This document shows, piece after piece, positions 37,339 to 45,141 of a stretch of 64,000 nt of DNA (the first letter of the stretch is position 1; each line of letters starts with the position of its first letter). The DNA lies in assembly GCA_965116235.1 (NCBI GenBank), contig OZ220496.1, positions 2,976,001 through 3,040,000 of the forward strand, written 5' to 3'. Both the position numbers and the translations under genes were made by a program. The notes under the pieces were generated by a model that did not search any database, was not told the origin of the DNA, and saw only the letters and a list, made by a program, of their open reading frames with translations. The DNA comes from MPNP01 sp965116235 (GTDB lineage: Bacteria; Pseudomonadota; Alphaproteobacteria; Rhodobacterales; Rhodobacteraceae).

Positions 37339-37626
37339 GGCATTGTATCCAGGCAGGATGTCCTCTTTGTGTCCGACGGAATCTAGAGTCTTGTGATGGA
37401 CAGGAGCGATTTTCAATTGTCCCGGCGGATTTTATTTGCTCGGGTTCAAGTTTACAACAGGGGAATAAAACCCATATATGTGGCCGACAGTTGAGAAAAT
37501 CAGGGTTTGACCTCGCTCGGAACGAAACTGGGAGCGTTCACGGCATTCTGGCAGGGTTCTGCGTAGGCAGGCCGAAAGCATGCCTCCGACAGCATCGCTC
37601 AGTCCTGAAGCAAATATAGTTCTATC

Positions 37627-38646
37627 TTGGCCACTTCCCACACACAAAAACAATCCCTCCCGGCACTCTTCCCACCCAGAGAAATCGTCTCCTGGATGTG
37701 GCAGAACTACCTGAAGCAGCATACGCTTCTCTTTTGCCTTGCAGTCATGTTCATGTCGGTGCAGGGAGCCATGCTTGGGGTACTGAGTTATCTCATCGGT
37801 CCCATGTTCGATGAAATTTTTGAGAACAGGAATACTGATGCACTGATCCTCTTGGGAGGTGGGGTTTTGGGCGTCTTTTGTCTGCGTGGCCTCTCCGGCT
37901 TTGCTCAAAGGGGCATTCTTGCCCACATCGGCGAGCGGATAAACTTTGATCTCAAGAGATACCTGATGCGTCATGTCCTCACTCTTGATACCAATTTCTA
38001 CGGACAATACTCTCCCGGAGACCTGCTGACACGCGTGCAAGGTGATTCGGAAGTCGTAAAGTCGATTTGGGCCGGCTTCATCGGTCCCGGGGTAAGAGAC
38101 CTCGTTGCCATGTTTTCCTGCCTTGTCGTCGCCGTGAGCGTGGATCCTTTGTGGACGCTGGTAACTTGCGTCGGGGTGCCGATACTGGTGGTGCCCATAG
38201 CAAGATTGCAGAAGCTGGTGAAAAACAGGTCCGTCGAACAACGCAGCCACGTCTCCAGCATGACGGTGCTGATGGACGAAGTGTTTCATGGCATACAGAT
38301 CGTAAAGCTGTATCTGCTGGAAAACATACTCTATGGGCGGTTTGCTGGACTGGCTGAAAGGGTTCGAAAGCTTGGCGTAAAGCTTGAGATTCAAAATGCA
38401 GCCGTTCCGGCCATGGTCGATATCATCGCCGGCATCGGTTTTTTTGGAATGCTGCTGCTCGGTGGCAATGAGGTCATCAGTGGCGAAAAGACCACCGGAC
38501 AGTTCATGAGCTTCTTTACGGCAATCGTCCTGCTATTTGATCCACTCAAGAGGCTGAGTGCCCTGTCCACGGCTTGGCAATCAACTCTGGCATCACTTGA
38601 GCGAGTCTATACTCTCGTTCAGTTTGATCCGTCTTCTGCACAGTGA
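37627..38646 (+). CDS. ABC exporter, membrane domain
   Basis: 339 aa with six membrane helices and the fold of type I exporters (MsbA-like): Y-G-Q-Y-S-P-G-D-L-L-T-R-V-Q-G-D-S-E in the first coupling region and D-P-L-K-R-L-S at the end. It stops at TGA 38644-38646, a second TGA follows in the same frame, and the ATPase gene opens 15 nt after the stop, also in the same frame. Such exporters are normally one polypeptide, so this is a split half-transporter or a gene broken by two stops. The substrate, perhaps a lipid or peptide, is unknown. Confidence 0.85.
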   Translation: MATSHTQKQSLPALFPPREIVSWMWQNYLKQHTLLFCLAVMFMSVQGAMLGVLSYLIGPMFDEIFENRNTDALILLGGGVLGVFCLRGLSGFAQRGILAHIGERINFDLKRYLMRHVLTLDTNFYGQYSPGDLLTRVQGDSEVVKSIWAGFIGPGVRDLVAMFSCLVVAVSVDPLWTLVTCVGVPILVVPIARLQKLVKNRSVEQRSHVSSMTVLMDEVFHGIQIVKLYLLENILYGRFAGLAERVRKLGVKLEIQNAAVPAMVDIIAGIGFFGMLLLGGNEVISGEKTTGQFMSFFTAIVLLFDPLKRLSALSTAWQSTLASLERVYTLVQFDPSSAQ

Positions 38647-38661
38647 ACGAGCTGAACCAGA

Positions 38662-39468
38662 ATGCCCGAATTGCAGTCCATCGAGTTCCAAGAGGTAGCA
38701 TTTTCCTATCCGGATCTGGAAGTGTTTTCCAATCTGTCCTTGAACATTGAGCCTGGCAAGATGACGGCAATCGTTGGCCCTTCCGGGGCAGGCAAAACAA
38801 CCATATTCAACCTGATGGCTCGAATCGTAGATCCCCATGCAGGACAAATCACGCTGGGCGGCATTGACACGCAATCCATGTCCAAGGAAGAGCTGCGAAC
38901 TCAAATCGCTGTCGTTGCTCAGGAAAGCGGAATATTTGACGACACCATCCGAGAGAACATTCGCTTTGGCAAGCCAGGCGATGTCAATGAGTTCGGTGAG
39001 CCTGTCGCTATACCAGACAGCCCGAACCAGAGAGCAACGGAGAACGAGATACTGGAAGCGGCCGAGCAGGCTCTGGTCACGGATTTTACCAGCAAATTGC
39101 CCTCAGGTTTGGATACACAATGCGGACCAAGAGGGTCCAAGCTGTCCGGAGGACAGCGCCAGCGCATTGCCATAGCACGCGCCTTTTTGAAACCCTCCCC
39201 AATACTATTGCTTGATGAACCGACGTCTGCCCTGGATTCCTCCACTGAAGAGCGCCTTCTCCAGCGTCTTTCGGAGCGAGTAAAAAAACAGACAATTGTC
39301 GTGATAGCCCACAGATTGACAACCGTGAAGAATGCGGACCACATAGTCGTTTTGTATGATGGCAAGGTACTGGAAGAAGGCACCCACTCCTCCTTGATGG
39401 ATCAGGCAGGACTGTATGAGAGCTTGTTCAACAGCCAGCAGCAAAAACCTCATCATCCAGATTTATAA
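38662..39468 (+). CDS. ABC exporter, ATP-binding domain
   Basis: 268 aa ATPase with Walker A G-P-S-G-A-G-K-T-T, Q-loop, signature L-S-G-G-Q-R-Q-R, Walker B L-L-L-D-E-P-T and switch His in I-A-H-R-L-T-T. It must pair with the membrane domain encoded just upstream. The ribosome site before its ATG is weak, so translation may depend on termination of the upstream gene. An insertion of about 20 residues lies between the Q-loop and signature (after F-G-K-P-G-D). Its 3' end overlaps the convergent glycosyltransferase gene by 16 nt. Confidence 0.9.
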   Translation: MPELQSIEFQEVAFSYPDLEVFSNLSLNIEPGKMTAIVGPSGAGKTTIFNLMARIVDPHAGQITLGGIDTQSMSKEELRTQIAVVAQESGIFDDTIRENIRFGKPGDVNEFGEPVAIPDSPNQRATENEILEAAEQALVTDFTSKLPSGLDTQCGPRGSKLSGGQRQRIAIARAFLKPSPILLLDEPTSALDSSTEERLLQRLSERVKKQTIVVIAHRLTTVKNADHIVVLYDGKVLEEGTHSSLMDQAGLYESLFNSQQQKPHHPDL

Positions 39469-40142
39469 TAGGTTTTGGCCAACTTGGCAGGAGCCGCACC
39501 CGCAAAATATCTGGCCAGTAGCCACAGGTTGGCTGTACCCGTCTTGACCCAACCGTGCTGAAGTTGCCGGCCTGCATCCGTGAGAGCGGGGCAATTCAAG
39601 CCCTTCAGACGATTTCGCAGCTGCCGGGCAATGTGAACATCTTCCATGAGGGGAATATCAGGAAAGCCGCCTGAAGCATGATAGAGCTCTCGGGAAATCA
39701 GCAACCCCTGATCACCATAGGGCAGATCAAACCATCTTGAGCGCAGATTGGCCCAAGTGGCAACAAAACTGGGAAAGAATCCTCTAGCTCTGTATGCGAG
39801 TCGAAAATAGCCGGCATAATCCGGGTTTGCGTCGATGTGCTGCATTGCCTCTTCAACCCAGTGATCGGCGAGCTGGGTATCTGAATGAAGAAACAGGAAC
39901 CAGTCGCCCTTGGCCTTACTGGCACCATAACCGAGTTGCTTCCCTCGTCCCCTTGGCGTTTTGAAACAAACCGCTCCAACGTCCTCGGCAATGGTTTCGA
40001 CGGAATCGTCGTCCGATGCATCACAAATAATCAGTTCCCTGATAACATTCGCCTGAATCCCTTTGTACAGGGGCATCAATGTCTGGCCAAGACATGCGGC
40101 GGAATTGAACGTAGGCATGATGACCGATACGGGAGCAGGCAT
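39453..40142 (-). CDS. Family 2 glycosyltransferase (TIGR04283-like)
   Basis: Soluble GT-A glycosyltransferase, 229 aa. Seen: V-S-V-I-M-P-T-F-N-S-A at the start, C-D-A-S-D-D-D-S, R-G-R-G-K-Q-L-G-Y-G-A, the metal-binding H-S-D-T and M-E-D-V-H near residue 165. Length and motifs fit the small family often annotated as rSAM/selenodomain- or arsenosugar-associated transferases; the real acceptor is unknown. The start codon directly follows the stop of the upstream phosphoesterase gene (40143), indicating one operon. Confidence 0.85.
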   Translation of the reverse strand: MPAPVSVIMPTFNSAACLGQTLMPLYKGIQANVIRELIICDASDDDSVETIAEDVGAVCFKTPRGRGKQLGYGASKAKGDWFLFLHSDTQLADHWVEEAMQHIDANPDYAGYFRLAYRARGFFPSFVATWANLRSRWFDLPYGDQGLLISRELYHASGGFPDIPLMEDVHIARQLRNRLKGLNCPALTDAGRQLQHGWVKTGTANLWLLARYFAGAAPAKLAKTYYKSG

Positions 40143-40958
40143 TCAGCTGGCACCAGCGATCATGCTGCCCTCGATGAATTGTTCAATACTCAAGGCCAAT
40201 CCGGTATCATCATCAGTTTCAACGATCACACCGCAAAGAGTTGCCTCCTTGTTTGCAGCCGTCATCTTGTCGCCCGAATAACCGTTGGCAAACCGTTCAA
40301 TCGGAACAGCCGGAGCCATGCCTATAATCGAGTCATAATCGCCGCACATGCCTGCATCCGTAATGTAACCGGTTCCATTGTTCAAGATCCTGGCATCCGA
40401 AGTCGGAATGTGGGTGTGAGTGCCGGCAACGAGCGATACACGACCATCCCAAAGCCGTCCGGCAATCATTTTTTCCGATGTGGCCTCGCAGTGAAAGTCG
40501 ATCACAATGGCATCGACCGACCGTCCTCGACCCATAGGATGCCGGTTGAGCACGTCCTCGACAAATCGTATCGGATTGTCATATGGTTTTTTCATGAAAA
40601 TCTGACCCAAAGCTGCCATGACCAGAACTCGTTTCGAACGATTCGTGGAAAAAACTCCATACCCTCTTCCTGGCACGCCTCTCCCAAGGTTCAAAGGACG
40701 AAGGAGTCTGGGCTGGAGATCAAAATGGCTGAGAAGGTTTCTTTGGTCAAAGGCATGATCTCCCAGAGTCATGCAATCAACGCCAGCACCAATAAGCGCT
40801 TCGGCATGCGCGGGTGTAATGCCCCGGCCTTGGGTTGCATTTTCTCCGTTCACGACAACAAAATCAAGGTTCAGTTTCCTCCGAACGCCAGGAAGTTCTG
40901 CCTCGACCTTGTCCCGTGCTGAACGGCCAAAAACATCACCTAGAAATAAAATCCTCAT
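40143..40958 (-). CDS. ymdB: YmdB-type metallophosphoesterase (TIGR00282)
   Basis: Binuclear metal phosphoesterase, 271 aa, related to Bacillus YmdB, which hydrolyses cyclic nucleotides. Seen: F-L-G-D-V-F-G at the start, V-V-N-G-E-N, G-D-H-A-F-D-Q, I-D-F-H-C-E-A-T-S-E-K and G-T-H-T-H-I-P-T-S-D, which supply the metal ligands. ATG 40958 was chosen because the family motif begins at residue 2; a longer frame would run into the upstream gene. It lies 7 nt after the cyclo-ligase gene, a common alphaproteobacterial pair. Confidence 0.9.
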   Translation of the reverse strand: MRILFLGDVFGRSARDKVEAELPGVRRKLNLDFVVVNGENATQGRGITPAHAEALIGAGVDCMTLGDHAFDQRNLLSHFDLQPRLLRPLNLGRGVPGRGYGVFSTNRSKRVLVMAALGQIFMKKPYDNPIRFVEDVLNRHPMGRGRSVDAIVIDFHCEATSEKMIAGRLWDGRVSLVAGTHTHIPTSDARILNNGTGYITDAGMCGDYDSIIGMAPAVPIERFANGYSGDKMTAANKEATLCGVIVETDDDTGLALSIEQFIEGSMIAGAS

Positions 40959-40965
40959 AAATGCC

Positions 40966-41544
40966 TCAATCAATAGTTGTAAAGTGACGAACACCACACT
41001 CTGTAACAATGGCATCCAGCTTGTGGTCGGTATCGCTGATCGGAACCACGGCAATTTCCTGCCCGGAAAAGGCCAATCCGACAGCGATGAGTTCGTTGTC
41101 GGCTTTCAAGGCGGCAATGGTTCGATCGTAGTATCCACCCCCATATCCCAGACGGTATCCCCTCGAGTCAAAGGCCAGCAATGGAACAATGGCGACATCC
41201 GGCACGACCCAGCTCCCCGATTCAGGTACGAGGATATCATGCTCCCCTCGAACCAGACTGGCTCCAAAAGTCCAAGCCTTGAATCGCAACGGGCATTGTT
41301 TTGCCGTAACAACGGGAAGACAGAGACTGTAACCTAGGGATCCCAATTCTTCAAGTGCCTTCATCGGACTGATTTCAGAGCGTATGGGTGAAAAGCCTGC
41401 AACCATAGAGGATGGCCGGAACGAAACGACAAACCGGCAAAGCGCATCAGCAGCCTGTTCTTCGGTTTCTTGGGAATGGCAAATCTTCCGGATCTGAATG
41501 GATTGTCGGCGCTGGCGCTGCTTTTGTGTTGCAATATCTGACAC
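40966..41544 (-). CDS. 5-formyltetrahydrofolate cyclo-ligase
   Basis: Converts 5-formyl-THF to 5,10-methenyl-THF with ATP; 192 aa. The signature G-Y-R-L-G-Y-G-G-G-Y-Y-D-R-T for substrate and ATP binding is present near residue 130, with basic residues of the N-terminal K-Q-R-Q-R-R. It is the first gene of a minus-strand group with the phosphoesterase and glycosyltransferase. I looked for 6S RNA in the 124-nt upstream gap, where it often lies near this gene, and found no room or matching structure. Confidence 0.92.
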   Translation of the reverse strand: MSDIATQKQRQRRQSIQIRKICHSQETEEQAADALCRFVVSFRPSSMVAGFSPIRSEISPMKALEELGSLGYSLCLPVVTAKQCPLRFKAWTFGASLVRGEHDILVPESGSWVVPDVAIVPLLAFDSRGYRLGYGGGYYDRTIAALKADNELIAVGLAFSGQEIAVVPISDTDHKLDAIVTECGVRHFTTID

Positions 41545-41668
41545 TTGAAGATCCTTGATGCTTAAGACCTGAACTTGTTGTACTTGTAATCTGTCTCAGG
41601 CAGGTTCCATTGATTTAGGACCTTTCGCAGAGCATACAAAGACCAGCAGAAAATCAGAGCTTGTACGA

Positions 41669-42130
41669 ATGCAAATGAAGCCAACAATCTCGCGGGGCGA
41701 AGAATTGGCCAGAGGAGCAGGAAGACATTTAAGGTCCCGAGGCTTTACCTACCTGGAGGAGTTTGTGCCGGCACCTGGCCTGCGGGTTGACCTCATGGGC
41801 ATCAACCCGAATGGCAAACTCTGGATAGTTGAGTGCAAGTCTTCACGGGCCGATTACTTGTCGGACAAGAAATGGCGCTGCTATCTGCCCTTTTGTGACC
41901 AGTTCTTTTTTGCCGTCGACAAGAATTTTCCTCATGCGATCCTGCCCGACGATACAGGGCTGATAATTGCTGATCCCTACGATGCAGAAATCATCAGGTT
42001 CGGCCCCGAACTGACGGTATCTCCAGTTCGAAGAAAGTCTCTGACGATCAAGTTGGCACACAATGCGGCAGACCGGCATGGCCTGCTGAAAGAAAGCCTT
42101 CGCAACCGAAATGTTTTTGCCAGACGTTAG
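41669..42130 (+). CDS. mmcB: MmcB-family DNA repair protein
   Basis: 153 aa nuclease-like protein of a family largely confined to alphaproteobacteria and implicated in DNA damage repair in Caulobacter. Seen: R-V-D-L-M-G-I-N-P-N-G-K-L-W-I-V-E-C-K-S-S, a PD-(D/E)xK-type core with D...E-x-K, then D-Y-L-S-D-K-K-W and D-D-T-G-L-I-I-A-D. It is convergent with umuC 22 nt away, so three DNA damage genes cluster here. I did not find a GTTC-N7-GTTC SOS box in the upstream 124 nt. Confidence 0.87.
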   Translation: MQMKPTISRGEELARGAGRHLRSRGFTYLEEFVPAPGLRVDLMGINPNGKLWIVECKSSRADYLSDKKWRCYLPFCDQFFFAVDKNFPHAILPDDTGLIIADPYDAEIIRFGPELTVSPVRRKSLTIKLAHNAADRHGLLKESLRNRNVFARR

Positions 42131-42151
42131 TTTTGCTCTGCCCCCTTGCCG

Positions 42152-43396
42152 TCAGGCACGAGCCCCGGGTATATCTTCCCAGCGGGTTGTGTAGCTGGGA
42201 CTTAGAAACTCGCGAGCCATCATCCAGGGGCGTTTAGTCCCACTGGTTGCAACACGAAGCGTTTCACGCCCGTAACGCTGATTTATACGATCTAGAGCTT
42301 GCATCAGTTCGGCAATCGATTCGTTCAAGTTTCGTTCAAGCAAGGGACTTGGTCTTTGCCTTTCATTGGACAGATCGGTCAGCAAAACGCCGGCCTTTTG
42401 GTAAAAATATCCGTCTTTCCAAATCGCATCCAGACATGCCATGGCGGCTTTGACGAGCGTCAGGCTGTCGTTGCATGGATCCAGAAAGGTTCGTGACGCA
42501 TTGTTCACATAGTGTGCACCCTTGTTAAACGGTGATGTTCGGATAAAGACATGGATGGCGGCGGCATACACTCCTCGGACACGAGCCTTCTCGGCCACTT
42601 GGGATGCATAGGTCGCCACCGCCTCCTCAAGATGATGCTTTGACGTTATTCGTCCCTTAAACCCGCGTGAAACCATCAGATGCTGAGCATCCGGCAGGAT
42701 CTCCTCCATTGGCAAGCAGGATTCGCCACGAAGCTCGCGTACGGTTCTTTCCAATGTGACACCAAACTTCTTCCTTGCAATCGTATAATCAAGGTCAGCA
42801 AGATCTTGAGCGGTTCCAATTCCCATCAGACGCAAACGTCTTGCCAGACGACGACCAACACCCCAAACGCCTTCGACTGCCTCTTGCTTGAGACAAAATG
42901 AAGGGGTCATAACAAAGACGTTGCCAGCCTCTGACAACTTTTTGCCTTGGCGATTGGCAATCTTGGCCAAGGTTTTTGTTGGTGCGATACCGACCGAAAC
43001 AGGAATGGACGTCCACTGCTTGACGGTGCGTACGACTTCGTGACCGTAGGCTTCAAGATCGCGGACGCCACGTACATCCAGAAAGGCTTCATCAATGCTA
43101 TAGACTTCAACCGTTGGAGCCAAACTCTCCAAGCACTCCATGACCCTTTGAGAAAGATCACCGTAAAGGGCGTAATTGCTGCTTCGGACAACGACCCCAT
43201 CCCGATCCAACTGATCTCGGACTTTGAAATAGGAAGCTCCCAACTGGTACCCAAGCTTTTTGACCTCGTCGGAACGTGCGACAATGCATCCATCATTGTT
43301 GGACAAGACCACCACGGGAAGATGCCTCCAGTCCGGACGAAAGGCTCGTTCACAACTGGCATAGAAATTGTTGCAATCAACGAAGCCAAACATCAT
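42152..43396 (-). CDS. umuC: DNA polymerase V catalytic subunit UmuC
   Basis: Y-family translesion polymerase, 414 aa. Seen: F-G-F-V-D-C-N-N-F-Y-A-S-C-E-R (first metal Asp), V-V-V-L-S-N-N-D-G-C-I-V-A-R, Y-S-I-D-E-A-F-L-D (catalytic Asp-Glu), G-I-A-P-T-K-T-L-A-K-I-A-N, and the UmuC-type C-terminal region with L-L-T-D-L. The start overlaps the umuD stop by 4 nt, so UmuD and UmuC are made together. Confidence 0.95.
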   Translation of the reverse strand: MMFGFVDCNNFYASCERAFRPDWRHLPVVVLSNNDGCIVARSDEVKKLGYQLGASYFKVRDQLDRDGVVVRSSNYALYGDLSQRVMECLESLAPTVEVYSIDEAFLDVRGVRDLEAYGHEVVRTVKQWTSIPVSVGIAPTKTLAKIANRQGKKLSEAGNVFVMTPSFCLKQEAVEGVWGVGRRLARRLRLMGIGTAQDLADLDYTIARKKFGVTLERTVRELRGESCLPMEEILPDAQHLMVSRGFKGRITSKHHLEEAVATYASQVAEKARVRGVYAAAIHVFIRTSPFNKGAHYVNNASRTFLDPCNDSLTLVKAAMACLDAIWKDGYFYQKAGVLLTDLSNERQRPSPLLERNLNESIAELMQALDRINQRYGRETLRVATSGTKRPWMMAREFLSPSYTTRWEDIPGARA

Positions 43397-43824
43397 CGAC
43401 CGGTTTCAAACCTCTGGATGCTGGCGGTTACAACGCCACGAATTTCCGTTTCCGACGTCACGGCAATGTCGGGGTAATCGGAGTTTTCAGGGCGTAATAT
43501 CCATCCCTCCTTGCCTTTGACCAAACGCTTGACGGTAAACTCATTATCGACAATGGCCAAAACGATCATGCCATTTTGTGGATCAATGCTGGAATCGACA
43601 ATCAGGATGGAGCCATCCAATATGCCCGCTTCACGCATGCTGCTTCCTTGCACGCGAACCAAAAAGGTGGCCGCGGGTCGCTGAATCAAAAAATCGTTGA
43701 GATCCAGCGCAGTTTCGAGATGATCGTCGGCCGGCGATGGAAACCCGGCCTCAACCAATGATGCATGCAACGGCAAGTCAACGCGTGACCGCTTGTGGAC
43801 ACTTGTCAAATCTATAGTTTCCAT
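43393..43824 (-). CDS. umuD: UmuD-like self-cleaving subunit of polymerase V
   Basis: 143 aa S24-family protein that is clipped after RecA activation and joins UmuC. Seen: the cleavage region A-G-F-P-S-P-A-D-D near residue 28, catalytic Ser in V-Q-G-S-S-M-R-E-A-G, and catalytic Lys in F-T-V-K-R-L-V-K. I chose ATG 43824, with GGGAGG 7 nt upstream; the in-frame start at 43839 has none. I found no clear SOS box upstream, but the region holds a run of nine G. Confidence 0.93.
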   Translation of the reverse strand: METIDLTSVHKRSRVDLPLHASLVEAGFPSPADDHLETALDLNDFLIQRPAATFLVRVQGSSMREAGILDGSILIVDSSIDPQNGMIVLAIVDNEFTVKRLVKGKEGWILRPENSDYPDIAVTSETEIRGVVTASIQRFETGR

Positions 43825-43912
43825 CACAGCACCTCCCAAACTCTACGGAGAAGATCATCTCATTTGAGGTTGACCGCCGCGAGCCTAAGTTTGTCAAAAT
43901 GCTGGTGGCAAG

Positions 43913-43921
43913 CCCCCCCCC
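43913..43921 (-). repeat. G9 homopolymer upstream of umuD
   Basis: Nine C on the plus strand (G on the coding strand), about 90 nt before the umuD start and 15 nt before a TTGACA-like -35 (43892-43897). A matching -10 is poor. Slippage here could alter promoter strength, but that is only inferred. Confidence 0.85.
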
Positions 43922-44000
43922 TAGATTGACGAACCCGAAAGCCGGCGAATCAATCGCCACAAGAACTTTTTACCAATCATGCGACCATAAAGCAATTCGG

Positions 44001-44029
44001 TTGAAAGTGATCTTCGATTTGACTATTTG
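44001..44029 (+). promoter_or_regulatory. Promoter of tRNA-His
   Basis: TTGAAA (44001-44006), 17-nt spacer, TATTTG (44024-44029), with the mature tRNA beginning at 44038. Same geometry as the tRNA-Gly promoter. Confidence 0.4.
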
Positions 44030-44037
44030 GTTGTCGT

Positions 44038-44114
44038 GCCGCCTTAGCTCAGTTGGATAGAGCGCTAGATTGTGGCTCTAGAGGTCACTGGTTCAAATCC
44101 AGTAGGCGGTACCA
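44038..44114 (+). tRNA. tRNA-His (anticodon GTG), without G-1
   Basis: Acceptor GCCGCCT/AGGCGGT (first pair G:U), D arm GCTC-AGTTGGATA-GAGC, anticodon arm CTAGATT-GTG-GCTCTAG, T arm CACTGG-TTCAAAT-CCAGT, discriminator A and an encoded CCA. The base before G1 is T and residue 73 is A, so the normal G-1:C73 identity pair is not encoded. This is the known alphaproteobacterial variant. Confidence 0.96.
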
Positions 44115-44198
44115 TCAGTTCCCTTCGTTCAGTCATCCGTCCTTTCATTGGAGGCTTATATCGTTAACTTGAAAGCCGAACAATTGGAGACATTATTT

Positions 44199-44288
44199 GG
44201 TAGTGTCTCAGTTTGAATATAATTTACGTACTGCTTCCCCACATGATCATGATTTCTATGGTTCAATGATTCAAACTGAGACACTACC
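44199..44288. mobile_element. 90-bp element with perfect 20-bp terminal inverted repeats (MITE-like)
   Basis: GGTAGTGTCTCAGTTTGAAT at 44199-44218 is the exact reverse complement of 44269-44288. The 50-bp centre is AT-rich and contains CATGATCATG. Size and perfect ends resemble a miniature inverted-repeat element mobilised by an absent transposase. Possible duplicated TTATTT on both sides is offset by 2 nt and not convincing. It could instead act as a strong hairpin ending transcription from tRNA-His. Confidence 0.55.
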
Positions 44289-45077
44289 CGTTATTTTCGG
44301 CCTTTACGGTGTCGAACTTTCAAGACCTCGTCCCTGTCTTGCCGAGCATAGAGCCATACAAGGGCTTGATTCTCCATAACCCTGACACGGCGAGACAGGA
44401 CCCTATGGTCCGCCGCCCACTACCGCAGCATCACTTGTTACCTGATGCGGACGGGCCGTCGGAGGCCCTCTCTGCCTGTTAGTCTCATCCTTTCTCCTAA
44501 CATATTAATCGAGCGTGACAGCATAGGTTTCATACCGATGGTAAAACCGTGTGCTGCCGCTCGCCGAACTAGAGCCAGACCTCAGTCATTGCCACCGGCT
44601 CCGCGCGGCCCATACGGATCGTGATCATCCCGGGCGGTGGTCTTAACTGGCACCTCAATCCACCATCACAACCCACAGGCATATCGCGGGTTAGGCTCCG
44701 TCGACGACTCAGACGGACGCCTTTGAACTTTTGTACCGAATGAAGTGCTGAAGAAAGACAAGCCGCCATTCAGTGCGTCAAAGATTGTGTTCAGACGAGG
44801 CTTGTAACTGGCGATTCAGTCCATACACAACGTCAAATCAAATTGGGATGCTTCCCTTGCGTTGCACGGCGACCGATGACACATAAGGCATTACCGAAGA
44901 CAATCGGAATTGGACCTTCGGACAGCATGTAAATCGTGTGGTCTGCGAGTGTCGGGTCATGCCTGTACCGGCGGGTCCCGGATCAGGGACGTTACAATCC
45001 AGTGTGAAGGCCTGGATAGAACGTCGCTACCACATCACGTAACCCAACCCTGCAATATCATCGCTTGCCTGGTTGGG
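44289..45077. other. Gene-free interval between the inverted-repeat element and autotransporter copy 1
   Basis: About 790 nt without supported genes. Frames on both strands are short and carry no recognisable domain. The composition suggests decayed sequence rather than a designed regulatory region. Confidence 0.45.
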
Positions 45078-45126
45078 CCGCCGGGTGGAACCGATGCCCA
45101 AGACGGCATCGCCACGCACCCGGCGG
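45078..45126 (-). terminator. Large two-part hairpin after autotransporter copy 1
   Basis: Outer 10-bp stem CCGCCGGGTG (45078-45087)/CACCCGGCGG (45117-45126), inner 7-bp stem CGATGCC (45092-45098)/GGCATCG (45105-45111). It begins 16 nt downstream of the minus-strand stop, a natural position for a terminator. No T tract on the minus strand, so it may act as an mRNA-end stabiliser. Confidence 0.5.
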
Positions 45127-45141
45127 TCTCTACCCTCCCGA

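Noticed and set aside
37432..38394. 320-codon minus-strand frame
   Set aside because: Opposite the ABC membrane domain and rich in His/Gln/Pro, as expected from an antisense reading.
38644..38655. TGA read as a sense codon, joining the two ABC exporter genes
   Set aside because: TGA ends many other genes here in the right place and Trp is coded by TGG throughout, so a changed code is not supported.
41545..41668. 6S RNA next to the 5-formyl-THF cyclo-ligase gene
   Set aside because: The gap is too short (124 nt) and no long rod-like hairpin with a central bubble can be drawn.
43825..44037. LexA (SOS) box of alphaproteobacterial type before umuD
   Set aside because: GTTC occurs, but no GTTC-N7-GTTC or close variant could be found by eye.
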